Positions 35,258 to 43,654 of a stretch of DNA of 64,000 nucleotides are shown here, one piece after another; positions within the stretch are counted from its first letter, which is position 1, and every line of letters begins with the position of its first letter. The notes under the pieces are model-generated. The model was not told the DNA's origin. It saw nothing but the letters and a program-made list of their open reading frames with translations, and did not search any database. The position numbers and the translations under genes were made by a program. The stretch spans positions 156,097 through 220,096 of the forward strand of contig NZ_SRXO01000009.1 in NCBI RefSeq assembly GCF_008360935.1, given 5' to 3'. This DNA is from Siccirubricoccus phaeus (GTDB lineage: Bacteria > Pseudomonadota > Alphaproteobacteria > Acetobacterales > Acetobacteraceae).

Positions 35258-36322
35258 ATGCGCATCACCGCCGTCACCGGCCGCATCCACAGCACGCCGT
35301 TCGACTACGGCAACCCCGCCGGCCCCGGCGGCAACCTCCACCTCCGGGCCATGGACACGCTGCTGGTGGAGGTGACGACCGATGCCGGCCTCACCGGCCT
35401 CGGCGAGGGCTTCGGCTTCACCCTGGTCGGCACGACCAAGGAGGCGCTGGAGCGGCTCATCGCGCCCGCCTGCCTCGGCGAGGCGGCGGACGACATCCCC
35501 GCCCTGATGACGAAGCTGCACCGCCGCTTCCACAATTTCGGCCGCAACGGCCCCGTCACCTTCGCTCTCGCCGGCCTCGACATCGCCCTCTGGGACCTTG
35601 CCGCCCAGCTCGCCGGCAAGCCGCTGCACGCGCTGCTGGGCGGCGCGAAGCGGGACCGCGTGCCGGCCTATGCCAGCCTGCTGCGCTACGGCGTGCCGGC
35701 ACTGGTCGCGGCCAACGCCGAGAAGGCGGTGGCGCGCGGCTACCGCCACATCAAGCTGCATGAGGTGGACCTCGCCTGCATCGAGGCCGCCCGCCGCGCC
35801 GCGCCCGCCGAGATCCCGCTGATGCTCGACATCAACTGCGCCTGGCCGAGCATCCCCGAGGCCGTCGCCTTCTGCCAGGCGGTCAAGGGCTGGAACATCG
35901 GCTGGGTGGAGGAGCCGATCTGGCCGCCCGAGGACTTTGCCGGCATCGCCGCGGTGCGCGCCGCCGGCCACACCCCGGTCTCCGCCGGCGAATGCCTCGG
36001 CTCGCCCGGCGACATCGCCAACATGCTGGCGGCCGGCGCGGTGGATGTGGTGCAGCCCAGCGTCACCAAGATCGGCCTCACCGGCCTGCTCGCCGTGGCG
36101 GCGGAGGCGCGGCGGCGCGGCGTCGCCCTGGTGCCGCACAGCCCCTATTTCGGCCCCGGCCTGGCGGCGACGCTGCACTACCTGGCGGCGGCGGAGCAGG
36201 AGCAGCCGATCGAGATCTATTTCGCCGACCTCGCCAGGCCGCCCTATCCGGCTTTGGCGCCGGAGGGCGGCTTTGTCGCCGTGCCGCAGGGGGTTGGGCT
36301 GGGGCTGACGCTGGCGCGGTAG
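35258..36322 (+). CDS. Mandelate racemase/muconate lactonizing enzyme family protein
   Basis: 354 residues from ATG after GGGAAGGGA. Enolase-superfamily layout: N-terminal capping domain, then FALAGLDIALWDLAAQLAGKPLHALLGG, IKLHEVD (K-x-H catalytic pair), LMLDINCAWP (Asp), WVEEPIWP (Glu), SAGECLGS (Glu) and VPHSPYFGPG (His). The three acidic metal ligands and base candidates are present. Acts on an alpha-proton of a carboxylate, as dehydratase or racemase. The neighbouring Bug genes could supply the acid. Confidence 0.88.
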   Translation: MRITAVTGRIHSTPFDYGNPAGPGGNLHLRAMDTLLVEVTTDAGLTGLGEGFGFTLVGTTKEALERLIAPACLGEAADDIPALMTKLHRRFHNFGRNGPVTFALAGLDIALWDLAAQLAGKPLHALLGGAKRDRVPAYASLLRYGVPALVAANAEKAVARGYRHIKLHEVDLACIEAARRAAPAEIPLMLDINCAWPSIPEAVAFCQAVKGWNIGWVEEPIWPPEDFAGIAAVRAAGHTPVSAGECLGSPGDIANMLAAGAVDVVQPSVTKIGLTGLLAVAAEARRRGVALVPHSPYFGPGLAATLHYLAAAEQEQPIEIYFADLARPPYPALAPEGGFVAVPQGVGLGLTLAR

Positions 36323-36752
36323 GCGCGCGGCGCCCCGGGCATGCGGCCCCCGGCGCGGGGGGGCCGTTGCCGGGCCGCGGAGGCTGCGCTGGCGGAGCAG
36401 ACGGCACCCTGGGGGATGCGGCCTCCGCCACGGGCGGTGCGCGGAGGCGGGCGCTGACGGGACGGGCGCCGCCCTTGGGGGATGCGGCCGCCGCCGCAGG
36501 AGAGGCGGGGAGGGCCGACGCTGGCGGAACAGGCGGCGTCCTTGGGGGCGCTCCGCCGCAGGAGCTTCGCTGCTGCGCAGCGGAGGGCCGGCCCTGGCGG
36601 ACCGGATGCCATCCTTCTCAAGGATGCGGTGTCCGCCGCGGGGGCTTCGGTGCCGTGGCTGAGGTGTGGGCCGGGGCTGACGCTGGCGGGGTAGGCAGCG
36701 CCGCCCGCCGGGGCTATGCCGCGCCCCGCCGCAGGGGATGGGGTGACAGGGG
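36323..36752. repeat. G/C-rich degenerate tandem repeats
   Basis: 430 nt without a supported gene. About three or four imperfect units of ~75 bp share cttgggggatgcggcc-like and gacgctggcgga-like segments. ggggctgacgctggcg plus the following ggtaggc of the 36322 gene end reappears near 36670-36695, so the gene's 3' end seems to have been duplicated with the repeat. Confidence 0.6.
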
Positions 36753-37901
36753 ATGCGGATTTCGGCGCCCGCCTTGGCGGCCGGGCTGTTGGCGGGGTTC
36801 GTCGGCTTCGCGTCTTCCTTCGCCGTGGTGCTGCAGGGGCTGCAGGCGATGGGCGCCAGCCCGGCCCAGGCGGCCTCCGGCCTGATGGCGCTTTCCATCG
36901 CCATGGGGCTGTGCGGCATGCTGCTGAGCCTCTGGCGGCGGATGCCCATCAGCATCGCCTGGTCCACGCCGGGGGCGGCGCTGCTGGCGGCCTCCGCGGC
37001 GCCTTCGGGCGGCTTTGCCGAGGCGGTGGGGGCCTTCCTGCTGACCGGCGCGCTGATCGTGGCGGCGGGGTTGTGGAAGCCCTTGGGCCGGGCGGTGGCT
37101 TCCATCCCGCCGCCGCTGGCGAATGCCATGCTGGCGGGGGTGCTGCTGGGCCTCTGCCTGGCGCCGGTGCGCGCGGTGGCGGAGGCGCCGGCGATGGGGC
37201 TGGCGATCTTCGCCGCCTGGGCGCTGGTGGGGCGGCTGAACCGGCTGCTGGCGGTGCCGGCCGCGGTGCTGGCGGCGCTGGTCCTGATCGGCGCGACGGT
37301 GGCGCTGCCGCCCGGGCTGCTGGCGGCGGCGGGGCCGGCGCCGGTCTGGGTATGGCCGGCCTTCTCGCCCTCGGCGATGCTCGGGATCGCGCTGCCCCTG
37401 TTCCTGGTGACCATGGCCTCCCAGAACATCCCCGGCATGGCGGTGCTGAACGCCAATGGCTACCGGCCGGCGCCGGGGCCTTTGTTCACCGTGACGGGGG
37501 CGTTCACCCTGCTGGGGGCGCCGCTGGGCGGGCATGCGGTGAACCTCGCCGCCATCACCGCGGCGCTCTGCGCCAGCCCGGAGGCGGAGCCGGACCCGGC
37601 GCGGCGCTGGCAGGCGGCGGTGGTGGCCGGGGCGGTCTATGTCGGGTTCGGGCTGCTGGCCGGCACGGCGACGGCCTTCGTCGACGCGGCGCCGCCCATC
37701 CTAATCCAGGCGGTGGCGGGGCTGGCGCTGCTGGGGGCCTTCGGCGCGGCGCTGCAAGGGGCGCTGGCGGCGCCGGAGGGCAGGGAGGCGGCGGTGATCT
37801 GCTTCCTGGTGACGGCCTCCGGCCTGACGGTGGCGGGGATTTCCGGGGCGTTCTGGGGGTTGCTGGCGGGGGGCGGGATGCTGGTGCTGCGGCGGGGGTA
37901 G
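36753..37901 (+). CDS. benE: BenE-family benzoate/H+ symporter-like transporter
   Basis: 382 residues, ~12 helices: GFVGFASSFAVVLQGLQAMGAS, SIAWSTPGAALLAAS, PPPLANAMLAGVLLGLC, ASQNIPGMAVLNANGYRP and GGHAVNLAAITAALCASPEA, the conserved BenE blocks. An inner-membrane proton symporter for benzoate or similar aromatics. No benzoate catabolic genes are in the window, so the substrate is unconfirmed. Confidence 0.9.
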   Translation: MRISAPALAAGLLAGFVGFASSFAVVLQGLQAMGASPAQAASGLMALSIAMGLCGMLLSLWRRMPISIAWSTPGAALLAASAAPSGGFAEAVGAFLLTGALIVAAGLWKPLGRAVASIPPPLANAMLAGVLLGLCLAPVRAVAEAPAMGLAIFAAWALVGRLNRLLAVPAAVLAALVLIGATVALPPGLLAAAGPAPVWVWPAFSPSAMLGIALPLFLVTMASQNIPGMAVLNANGYRPAPGPLFTVTGAFTLLGAPLGGHAVNLAAITAALCASPEAEPDPARRWQAAVVAGAVYVGFGLLAGTATAFVDAAPPILIQAVAGLALLGAFGAALQGALAAPEGREAAVICFLVTASGLTVAGISGAFWGLLAGGGMLVLRRG

Positions 37902-37919
37902 GGAGGCCGGCGGGCAGGC

Positions 37920-38321
37920 CTATGCGACGTCCGGGCCGATCAGCACCTCCTCCGTGGTCGGCATCGAATGGTGCTCATGCACGATCACCCAACGGCCGGC
38001 TTCCTTGCAGAACCCCATCGTCAGGCGGAAATCGATCGGATCGGCGGTGGTGCCTGCACAGTGAATCTCGCAACTGGCGAAAGCAACCTCGCTCCCCGCC
38101 ACGGCCTGAATGTCGCCCGGCCGGAAGGTCACCTCGCTGCGGCGCGAAGCATCGAAGAAATCCCAGGTCCGATCATAGGCGTCGATGCCCTTCACGGTGT
38201 TCGGAAAGTCGAACATCAGCACATCGCGAGCGTGGTCGGCGAGAATGCCGGCGCGATCGCCCGCGGCCACGGCCTCGGCCCATGCGACGAGCATGGCCCG
38301 GATCTTGTCGGCGTCGCGCAT
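37920..38321 (-). CDS. SnoaL/NTF2-like protein (DUF4440 type)
   Basis: 133 residues from ATG 38321 with GGGAGG upstream. IRAMLVAWAEAVAAGDRAGILADHARDVLMFDFP and WVIVHEHHSMPT near the end are typical of the NTF2-like fold (cone-shaped alpha+beta, small-ligand pocket). Possible ketosteroid-isomerase-like or calcium/calmodulin-kinase-associated-like domain. No catalytic residues can be assigned. Confidence 0.8.
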   Translation of the reverse strand: MRDADKIRAMLVAWAEAVAAGDRAGILADHARDVLMFDFPNTVKGIDAYDRTWDFFDASRRSEVTFRPGDIQAVAGSEVAFASCEIHCAGTTADPIDFRLTMGFCKEAGRWVIVHEHHSMPTTEEVLIGPDVA

Positions 38322-38488
38322 TGCGCCTCCCTTGCGTGCGTCGGTCGCGTTGATGAACCGGGTTGCACGGGCCAGCGAAGGTGCCAACCGCCTCATGCCA
38401 TGGCAATCGCCGATTGGCGCGTGCCGACCGGGCGGCGCGTGGCGGGGACAAGGCCCGTTTCCCTTGCCGCGCCTTCACCCAACCGCTC

Positions 38489-38593
38489 TAGAGCGTCTTC
38501 ACGCTGACTGCGCAGCGTGAAGACGCTCTATCTTATTGATGGTAGAGCAGATTCACGCCTCCGGGCGATTCCACCCTCCGGCGATCTGCTCTA
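38489..38593. repeat. Two intergenic hairpins (tagagc family)
   Basis: Hairpin 1: 18-bp perfect arms 38489-38506 and 38513-38530 with a 6-nt loop. Hairpin 2: 10-bp arms 38543-38552 and 38584-38593. Both start tagagc and end gctcta, a pattern widespread between genes in alphaproteobacteria. No coding potential. Confidence 0.7.
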
Positions 38594-38629
38594 GCCTCCC
38601 GCCCAACGAAGGATCGGAGGAGGACGCCC

Positions 38630-39628
38630 ATGCCCCACGCCGCCGCCACCAGGCGGGCGCTTCTGGCCACCGCCGCGCTCTCCACAACCGCCACCCCCCG
38701 CCCCGGCCGCGCCGCCTCCTACCCCGACCGCCCCATCCGCCTCCTCATCCCCTTCGCCCCCGGCGGCGCCACCGATCTCGCCGCCCGCATCCTCCAGCCC
38801 CACCTCGCCGAGGCGCTCGGCCAGCCCGTCATCATCGAGAACCGCCCCGGCGCCGCCGGCAATGTCGGCATGGAGGCCGCCGCCCGCGCCACGCCGGATG
38901 GCTACACCCTCTTCCTCGCCAATGTCGGCACCCTGGCGGTCAACCCGGCCGTCTTCGCCCGCACCATCCGCACCCGGCCGCAGACGGATTTCGCCGCCAT
39001 CTCCCTGGTCTCGGAAACGCCGGATGCGCTGGTCGCCCACCCCGCCGCCCCCTTCTTCACCGTGGCGGAGCTGCTGGCCTATGCCCGCACCCATCCCGGC
39101 CAGGTGAATTACGGCTCCCCCGGCGCCGGCAGCCTGAACCGGCTGGAGATGGAGCTGCTGCGCGAGCAGGCCGGCCGGCTCGACATGGTGCACGTCCCCT
39201 ATCCCGGCGGCGCCGGCCCGGCGGTAACGGCGGCGGTCGCCGGCGATGTCCACTGCCTCTTCGTCACCCTCTCCTCCGCCCTCGGCCAGATCCAGGCCGG
39301 CCGGCTCAAGGCGCTCGCCGTCACCACCGCCGCCCGCGCCCCGGGCCTGCCCCGCACCCCCACCATGGCGGAAAGCGGCTTCCCGGAATTCATCGCCAGC
39401 TCCTGGCAGGGCCTGCTCCTCCCCGCCGCCGCCCCGGCGGAGATCGCGCCGCGCTGGCACGGCATCCTCGCCACCCTGCTGGCCCGGCCGGAGATCCGCG
39501 ACCGTTTCGCCACCTCCGCCACCCTCGCCCTGGCCAGCGCCAGCCCTGCCGAATTCGGCGCCTTCATCGCCCGGGAACAGCAGCGCTGGGGCGCCCTGGT
39601 GCACCGCGCCGGCATCACCGCCGAGTAA
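38630..39628 (+). CDS. Bug/TctC-family solute-binding protein
   Basis: 332 residues. N-terminal TRRALLATAALSTTATPRPGRAAS looks like a signal (twin-Arg-like). Then YPDRPIRLLIPFAPGGATDLAARILQ, VIIENRPGAAGNVGMEAAAR, NYGSPGAGSLNRLEMELL and VPYPGGAGPAVTAAVAGDV. A periplasmic receptor for carboxylates or similar. Stands alone without TctAB. GGAGGA lies before the ATG. Confidence 0.9.
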   Translation: MPHAAATRRALLATAALSTTATPRPGRAASYPDRPIRLLIPFAPGGATDLAARILQPHLAEALGQPVIIENRPGAAGNVGMEAAARATPDGYTLFLANVGTLAVNPAVFARTIRTRPQTDFAAISLVSETPDALVAHPAAPFFTVAELLAYARTHPGQVNYGSPGAGSLNRLEMELLREQAGRLDMVHVPYPGGAGPAVTAAVAGDVHCLFVTLSSALGQIQAGRLKALAVTTAARAPGLPRTPTMAESGFPEFIASSWQGLLLPAAAPAEIAPRWHGILATLLARPEIRDRFATSATLALASASPAEFGAFIAREQQRWGALVHRAGITAE

Positions 39629-39691
39629 TCCCACCCGCCAGCCGCAGCGCGAGGTTGACCCGGCGCATCCCCGCATGCCCCATTGGGCACC

Positions 39692-40081
39692 ATGCAGAGA
39701 CGAGTCCTTCCCGCCTTCCTGGCCCTCGCCGCCCTTTCGGCCTGCGCCACCGAGGCGGAACGCCGGCACCCCGCGGTCGTCTTCTTCACCGAAGACAGCG
39801 CCGCCCTTGACGACGAGGCGCGCCAGGTGATCGCCCAGGTGGCGGAGCGGGCCAGGGCGCGGCCGCTGAGCCCGGTCATCATCCGCGGCTTCGCCGCACC
39901 GGACACCGGCACGGCCAGCTACAACCGCACCCTGTCCGAGACCCGCGCCCGCCAGGTGGCCGACGCGCTGGTCCAGGCCGGCGTGGGGCAGGGCCGCATC
40001 CGCATCGAGCCGCGCGGCGCCGTGCCCTTCGAGCTGATGGCCATGGAGGCCCGCCGGGTGGAGATTGTGTTCGGCCCCTGA
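39692..40081 (+). CDS. OmpA-family lipoprotein
   Basis: 129 residues from ATG 39692. Lipobox LSAC near residue 17. The C-terminal OmpA-like domain has VFFTEDSAALDDEARQVIAQVAE, IIRGFAAPDTGTASYNRTLSETRARQVADALV and RIEPRGAVPFELMAMEARRVEIVF, i.e. the peptidoglycan-binding N-x-x-LS-x-x-RA motif. Anchors outer membrane to cell wall. 22 nt before recQ. Confidence 0.85.
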   Translation: MQRRVLPAFLALAALSACATEAERRHPAVVFFTEDSAALDDEARQVIAQVAERARARPLSPVIIRGFAAPDTGTASYNRTLSETRARQVADALVQAGVGQGRIRIEPRGAVPFELMAMEARRVEIVFGP

Positions 40082-40103
40082 TCCCCCCGGCTGCACCCGC
40101 CCC

Positions 40104-41930
40104 ATGTCAGACCTCCTGGAGCCTCCGGCCGCCGAGGACACCCCCGAAGCCGTCCTCCACCGCGTCTTCGGCCATGCCGGCTTCCGCGGCCGCCAGGCGG
40201 AGATCGTGGCGCATGTCATGGCCGGCGGCTCCGGCCTCGTCCTCATGCCGACGGGCGGCGGCAAGTCGCTCTGCTTCCAGGTGCCGGCTTTGTGCCGCCC
40301 CGGCCTCGGAATCGTCGTCTCCCCCCTCATCGCCCTGATGGAGGACCAGGTGGCGGCGCTGCGCCAGCAGGGCATCGCCGCCGCCGCCCTCCACTCCGAC
40401 CTGCCGGAGGACGAGGCCCGCGAGGTGAAGCGCGACCTCGCCCGCGGCGCCGTCAAGCTGCTCTACATCTCGCCGGAGCGCCTCACCCTCGACGGCACGC
40501 TGGACTTCCTCGCCCGCCGCCCCCTCGCCCTCTTCGCCATCGACGAGGCGCATTGCGTCTCCCAATGGGGCCACCATTTCCGCCCGGAATACCGTGGCCT
40601 CGGCCTCCTCGCCGAACGCTTCCCCAACGTCCCCCGCCTCGCCCTCACCGCCACCGCCGACCCCCGCACCGTCGAGGACATCCGCGCCCAGCTCGGCCTG
40701 ACCGCAAGCCCCGTCTTCCGCGGCGGCTTCGACCGCCCGAACATCTTCATCACCGCCGCCCCGCGGGAGCAGGAACGCGCCCAGCTCCGCGCCTTCATCA
40801 AGCAGGCCTCCGACGGCACCGGCGCCGGCATCGTCTATTGCGGCAGCCGGGCGAAGACCGAGGCCACCGCGGAATGGCTGCGCGCCGACGGCCACGACGC
40901 CCTCTGCTTCCATGCCGGCCTGCCGCCGGAGGCCAAGCGCGACGCCCATCGCCGCTTCGCCCGCGGCGACGCCGTCATCATGGCCGCGACCATCGCCTTC
41001 GGCATGGGCATCGACCGCCCGGACGTCCGCTGGGTAGCGCATCTCGACCTGCCCCGCTCCCCGGAGAGCTGGTACCAGGAGATCGGCCGCGCCGGGCGGG
41101 ACGGCCTGCCCGCCCGCGCCCTGCTGCTCTACGGCGCCGGCGACATCGCCCTCGCCCGCCACCGCATCGCCGAAAGCCCGGCGCCCGAGGAGCAGAAGCG
41201 CATCGAGCGCGCCCGGCTGGACGCCATGGTCTCCATCGCCGAGAGCGCCACCTGCCGCCGCCGCATCCTGCTGCGCTGCTTCGGCGAGGACAGGGCGGAG
41301 GATTGCGGCGCCTGCGACGCCTGCCGCACCCCGCCCCACCTCTTCGACGGCACCGTCGCCGCGCAGAAGCTGCTCTCCGCCGTGCTGCGGACCGGCCGCC
41401 GCTTCGGCCTCGGCCACCTGGTGGACGTGCTGCGCGGCCGCAGCACGGAGAAGGTGGCGCAATTCGCCCATGACCGCCTGCCCACCTTCGGCGTCGGCAA
41501 GGACCTCTCGGAGAGCGCCTGGCGCGGCGTGGCGCGGCAGCTCGTCGCGCTCGGTGCGCTGGACGTGGCGGTGGAGAACCATGGCGAGCTGGTGCCGACC
41601 GACGCCGCCCGCCCCATCCTGAGGGGCGAGCAGCGCGTCATGCTCCGCGCCGAAACCCTGGTGGCCGCCGCGCCGCGCGACCGCGCCCGCGCCACCCAGC
41701 CCGCCATGGCCGGCGACCCGCTCTTCGAGGCGCTGCGCGCCTGGCGGAAGCAGGAGGCGGAGACGCAAGGCGTGCCCGCCTACATCATCTTCCACAATGA
41801 AACCCTGGCCGCCATCGCCGAGCGCCGGCCGCAGGACGCCGAGGAACTGGCCATGGTGGCGGGCGTCGGCCGCAGCAAGCTGGAGCGCTACGCGGAGGAC
41901 GTGCTGGACATCATCCACCGGCACGGGTGA
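40104..41930 (+). CDS. recQ: ATP-dependent DNA helicase RecQ
   Basis: 608 residues from ATG 40104. Walker A LMPTGGGKSLCFQ, DEAH box FAIDEAHCVSQWGHHFRPEY, motifs IV-VI including IAFGMGIDRPDVRWVAHLDLP and YQEIGRAGRDG, the zinc cluster CRRRILLRCFGE ... CGACDAC, the RQC domain, and a C-terminal HRDC domain (QGVPAYIIFHNETLAAIAE). A 3'-5' helicase in recombination and replication-fork repair. Full length. Confidence 0.95.
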   Translation: MSDLLEPPAAEDTPEAVLHRVFGHAGFRGRQAEIVAHVMAGGSGLVLMPTGGGKSLCFQVPALCRPGLGIVVSPLIALMEDQVAALRQQGIAAAALHSDLPEDEAREVKRDLARGAVKLLYISPERLTLDGTLDFLARRPLALFAIDEAHCVSQWGHHFRPEYRGLGLLAERFPNVPRLALTATADPRTVEDIRAQLGLTASPVFRGGFDRPNIFITAAPREQERAQLRAFIKQASDGTGAGIVYCGSRAKTEATAEWLRADGHDALCFHAGLPPEAKRDAHRRFARGDAVIMAATIAFGMGIDRPDVRWVAHLDLPRSPESWYQEIGRAGRDGLPARALLLYGAGDIALARHRIAESPAPEEQKRIERARLDAMVSIAESATCRRRILLRCFGEDRAEDCGACDACRTPPHLFDGTVAAQKLLSAVLRTGRRFGLGHLVDVLRGRSTEKVAQFAHDRLPTFGVGKDLSESAWRGVARQLVALGALDVAVENHGELVPTDAARPILRGEQRVMLRAETLVAAAPRDRARATQPAMAGDPLFEALRAWRKQEAETQGVPAYIIFHNETLAAIAERRPQDAEELAMVAGVGRSKLERYAEDVLDIIHRHG

Positions 41931-42092
41931 GGGGGGTGTTGGGGCTGGGCAGGGCAGGGGGCGCTGCCCCCATCGAACGCATGCGTTCGCTCCCTGCCGG
42001 GGAGGGGACCCCTCCCCGGACCCCGGTGTGAGTTTGGGCCCAACCCCTCAGCGTGCGGACATCTGCAGCGATCGCGAGATTCGCAGTATCTA

Positions 42093-42175
42093 GAGCATTT
42101 TCAAGTCCGGCGGAATCGCCGGACGACTCGGAAAATGCGATCAAACAAAGGGCTGGAGCGGGTTCGCCGAGCCCA
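42093..42175. repeat. Dispersed intergenic repeat, family 2, copy 2, in the 41931-42324 gap
   Basis: 33 nt (42093-42125) identical to 32147-32179 and further similarity to gagcgggttcgccgagc. The rest of the 394-nt gap has a perfect 16-bp palindrome (41974-41989, cgaacgcatgcgttcg) and C/G hairpins near 41957-41972 and 42000-42020. No gene supported. Confidence 0.75.
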
Positions 42176-42324
42176 GGGGTGGATAGCAGCCGTAGACACA
42201 GGCGAGGCTGATGTCCGCTCCGCGCCCATGTCGATCATCGGCGTGCTGCGGTTAACTTCCCGAAAGCGGCGGTGATCTTGTGGCATTCAGTTGAACAGAG
42301 ATGGACGAAGGCGGTCATGTCCTG

Positions 42325-42876
42325 TCAGCGACCCTCAGTCCTTTGCTGCCGCGCTTCGATCTCATCCAGTACGGCTTCCGGGGCGACGTCCTGCTGCACC
42401 TCCCGCAACTCGGGGTTGGCACCCGCCCGAATGTCCAGACGCTCGGCAATGGCGACGACAAGCTCGGACAGTTTGGTCAGCTCATGCTCCGTCAAGAGGC
42501 TGATCTGGAGGTCTAAATCGGCGCGCTTATCGGCCGCGGCGGCCATGCGGTTCTGGCTGATGAGTACGAAGGTGGAGAGAAAGATGGCCTCTACCGAGGC
42601 CTCCATCGCAAGCACCACGAAAGATGGGTCGAACTTGGGTACACCCGGGATGAGCCCGAGGTTCACCAGGATCCATGCGCCGTAAAGGGCGAGGTGGATG
42701 TAGACGAAGATCATACTGCCGGTGAAGCGGGTGATGGCCTCGGCGATCCGCTCCTCGCGGGTTGCGACCGCAGCTTCCTTGCGGCGTCGGTTCTCCAGGG
42801 CCTGGATGTTACGCCTGAGGGAGGTGCTGAGGCTGTCCGGTTTGGGTGGCGGCACGATCGGTGTCGGGCTTGGCAT
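42325..42876 (-). CDS. DUF1003 family membrane protein
   Basis: 183 residues from MPSPTP (42876). EERIAEAITRFTGSMIFVYIHLALYGAWILVNLGL and FDPSFVVLAMEASVEAIFLSTFVLISQNRMAAAADKRADLDLQ match DUF1003 (two membrane helices, then the NRM-x(3)-DKR-x-DLDLQ coil). Inner-membrane, function unknown. The ribosome site is weak. Confidence 0.85.
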   Translation of the reverse strand: MPSPTPIVPPPKPDSLSTSLRRNIQALENRRRKEAAVATREERIAEAITRFTGSMIFVYIHLALYGAWILVNLGLIPGVPKFDPSFVVLAMEASVEAIFLSTFVLISQNRMAAAADKRADLDLQISLLTEHELTKLSELVVAIAERLDIRAGANPELREVQQDVAPEAVLDEIEARQQRTEGR

Positions 42877-43173
42877 ATCGGCAGTGATCCTTGGCTCCGA
42901 AGGGGCACGAGCGTCGAGCAGAACGCGCCAAGGACAGCGTTGGGCCGGTAGAGAGGCCAAAATGCTTGGTGGTCTACGAGGTCAGCCTTGCCAGGAGCCG
43001 CCCGGAAGCGGTCAGTCTGCTTCCGGCCAAAAGCGGACTTCGTTTCCCATGTAGCGCGGATCCTGTCGGACGGTGGGGATATCGGCGCAGAGGCGACATC
43101 CGCAGCGAAGAGCATAGGAATATAATCCTTAAAACTTGGGAAAATACCCTACAAGGCGCATGAGGAGCCCCCC
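42877..43173. other. Intergenic gap
   Basis: 297 nt between the divergent DUF1003 and DUF4096 genes. It has a segment rich in gcggtc/agcggac near 43010-43035 that looks like debris often seen near transposase genes. No supported gene. ATs before 43140 could hold a promoter for the DUF4096 gene. Confidence 0.35.
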
Positions 43174-43578
43174 ATGCGCCACTTCACCCCCCGCCGCCCC
43201 TACACCCCGCTCACCGATGAGGAATGGGCCGTCCTCGCCCCCCATTTCCCCCATACGGATCCGGACGCCACCGCCCCCGGCCGCCCCCTCACCGAATCCC
43301 GGCGGGAGGGGTTCGAGGCGATGCTCTTCGCCTGCGTGACGGATACGCCCTGGACGCGCCTTCCCCGCCACCACGGCGCCCAGCCCCTCAGCGTCGCCAG
43401 GCATTTCCGCCGCCTGGCGCATGAAGGCGTCTGGTCCCGCCTGCCGGAGGCGCTGATCGATCCCCGCTGCCCCCGCCTCCTCAAGGCGATGGAGTACTGG
43501 GCCTGCCGCCTCGCCCGCCGCGCCCGGGCCCGGCGCCTGCCTCCCCGGCCGGCCGCCCCGCCCCCGCCGGGAAAATAG
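43174..43578 (+). CDS. Lone transposase-type DUF4096 protein
   Basis: 134 residues, MRHFTPRRPYTPLTDEEWAV. TDEEWAVLAPHFP, GRPLTESRREGFEAMLFACVTDTPWTRLP and SVARHFRRLAHEGVWSRL match the DUF4096 N-terminal domain of IS5-type transposases. The downstream DDE catalytic part is absent, and no IS ends were recognised. GAGGAGC precedes the ATG, so it may be expressed. Either a remnant or a domesticated DNA-binding protein. Confidence 0.75.
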   Translation: MRHFTPRRPYTPLTDEEWAVLAPHFPHTDPDATAPGRPLTESRREGFEAMLFACVTDTPWTRLPRHHGAQPLSVARHFRRLAHEGVWSRLPEALIDPRCPRLLKAMEYWACRLARRARARRLPPRPAAPPPPGK

Positions 43579-43654
43579 TCCCACACCCCCGCATCCGGCC
43601 CTTCCGCCGTCCGGGCATTCGTCCCACCCCCGCCATCCCGGGCGGAGGGCGGCC

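Noticed and set aside
34787..37456. 889-aa minus-strand frame
   Set aside because: Antisense to the enolase-family and benE genes. Only the first part, where it matches a Bug C-terminus, is meaningful, and that is listed as a pseudogene.
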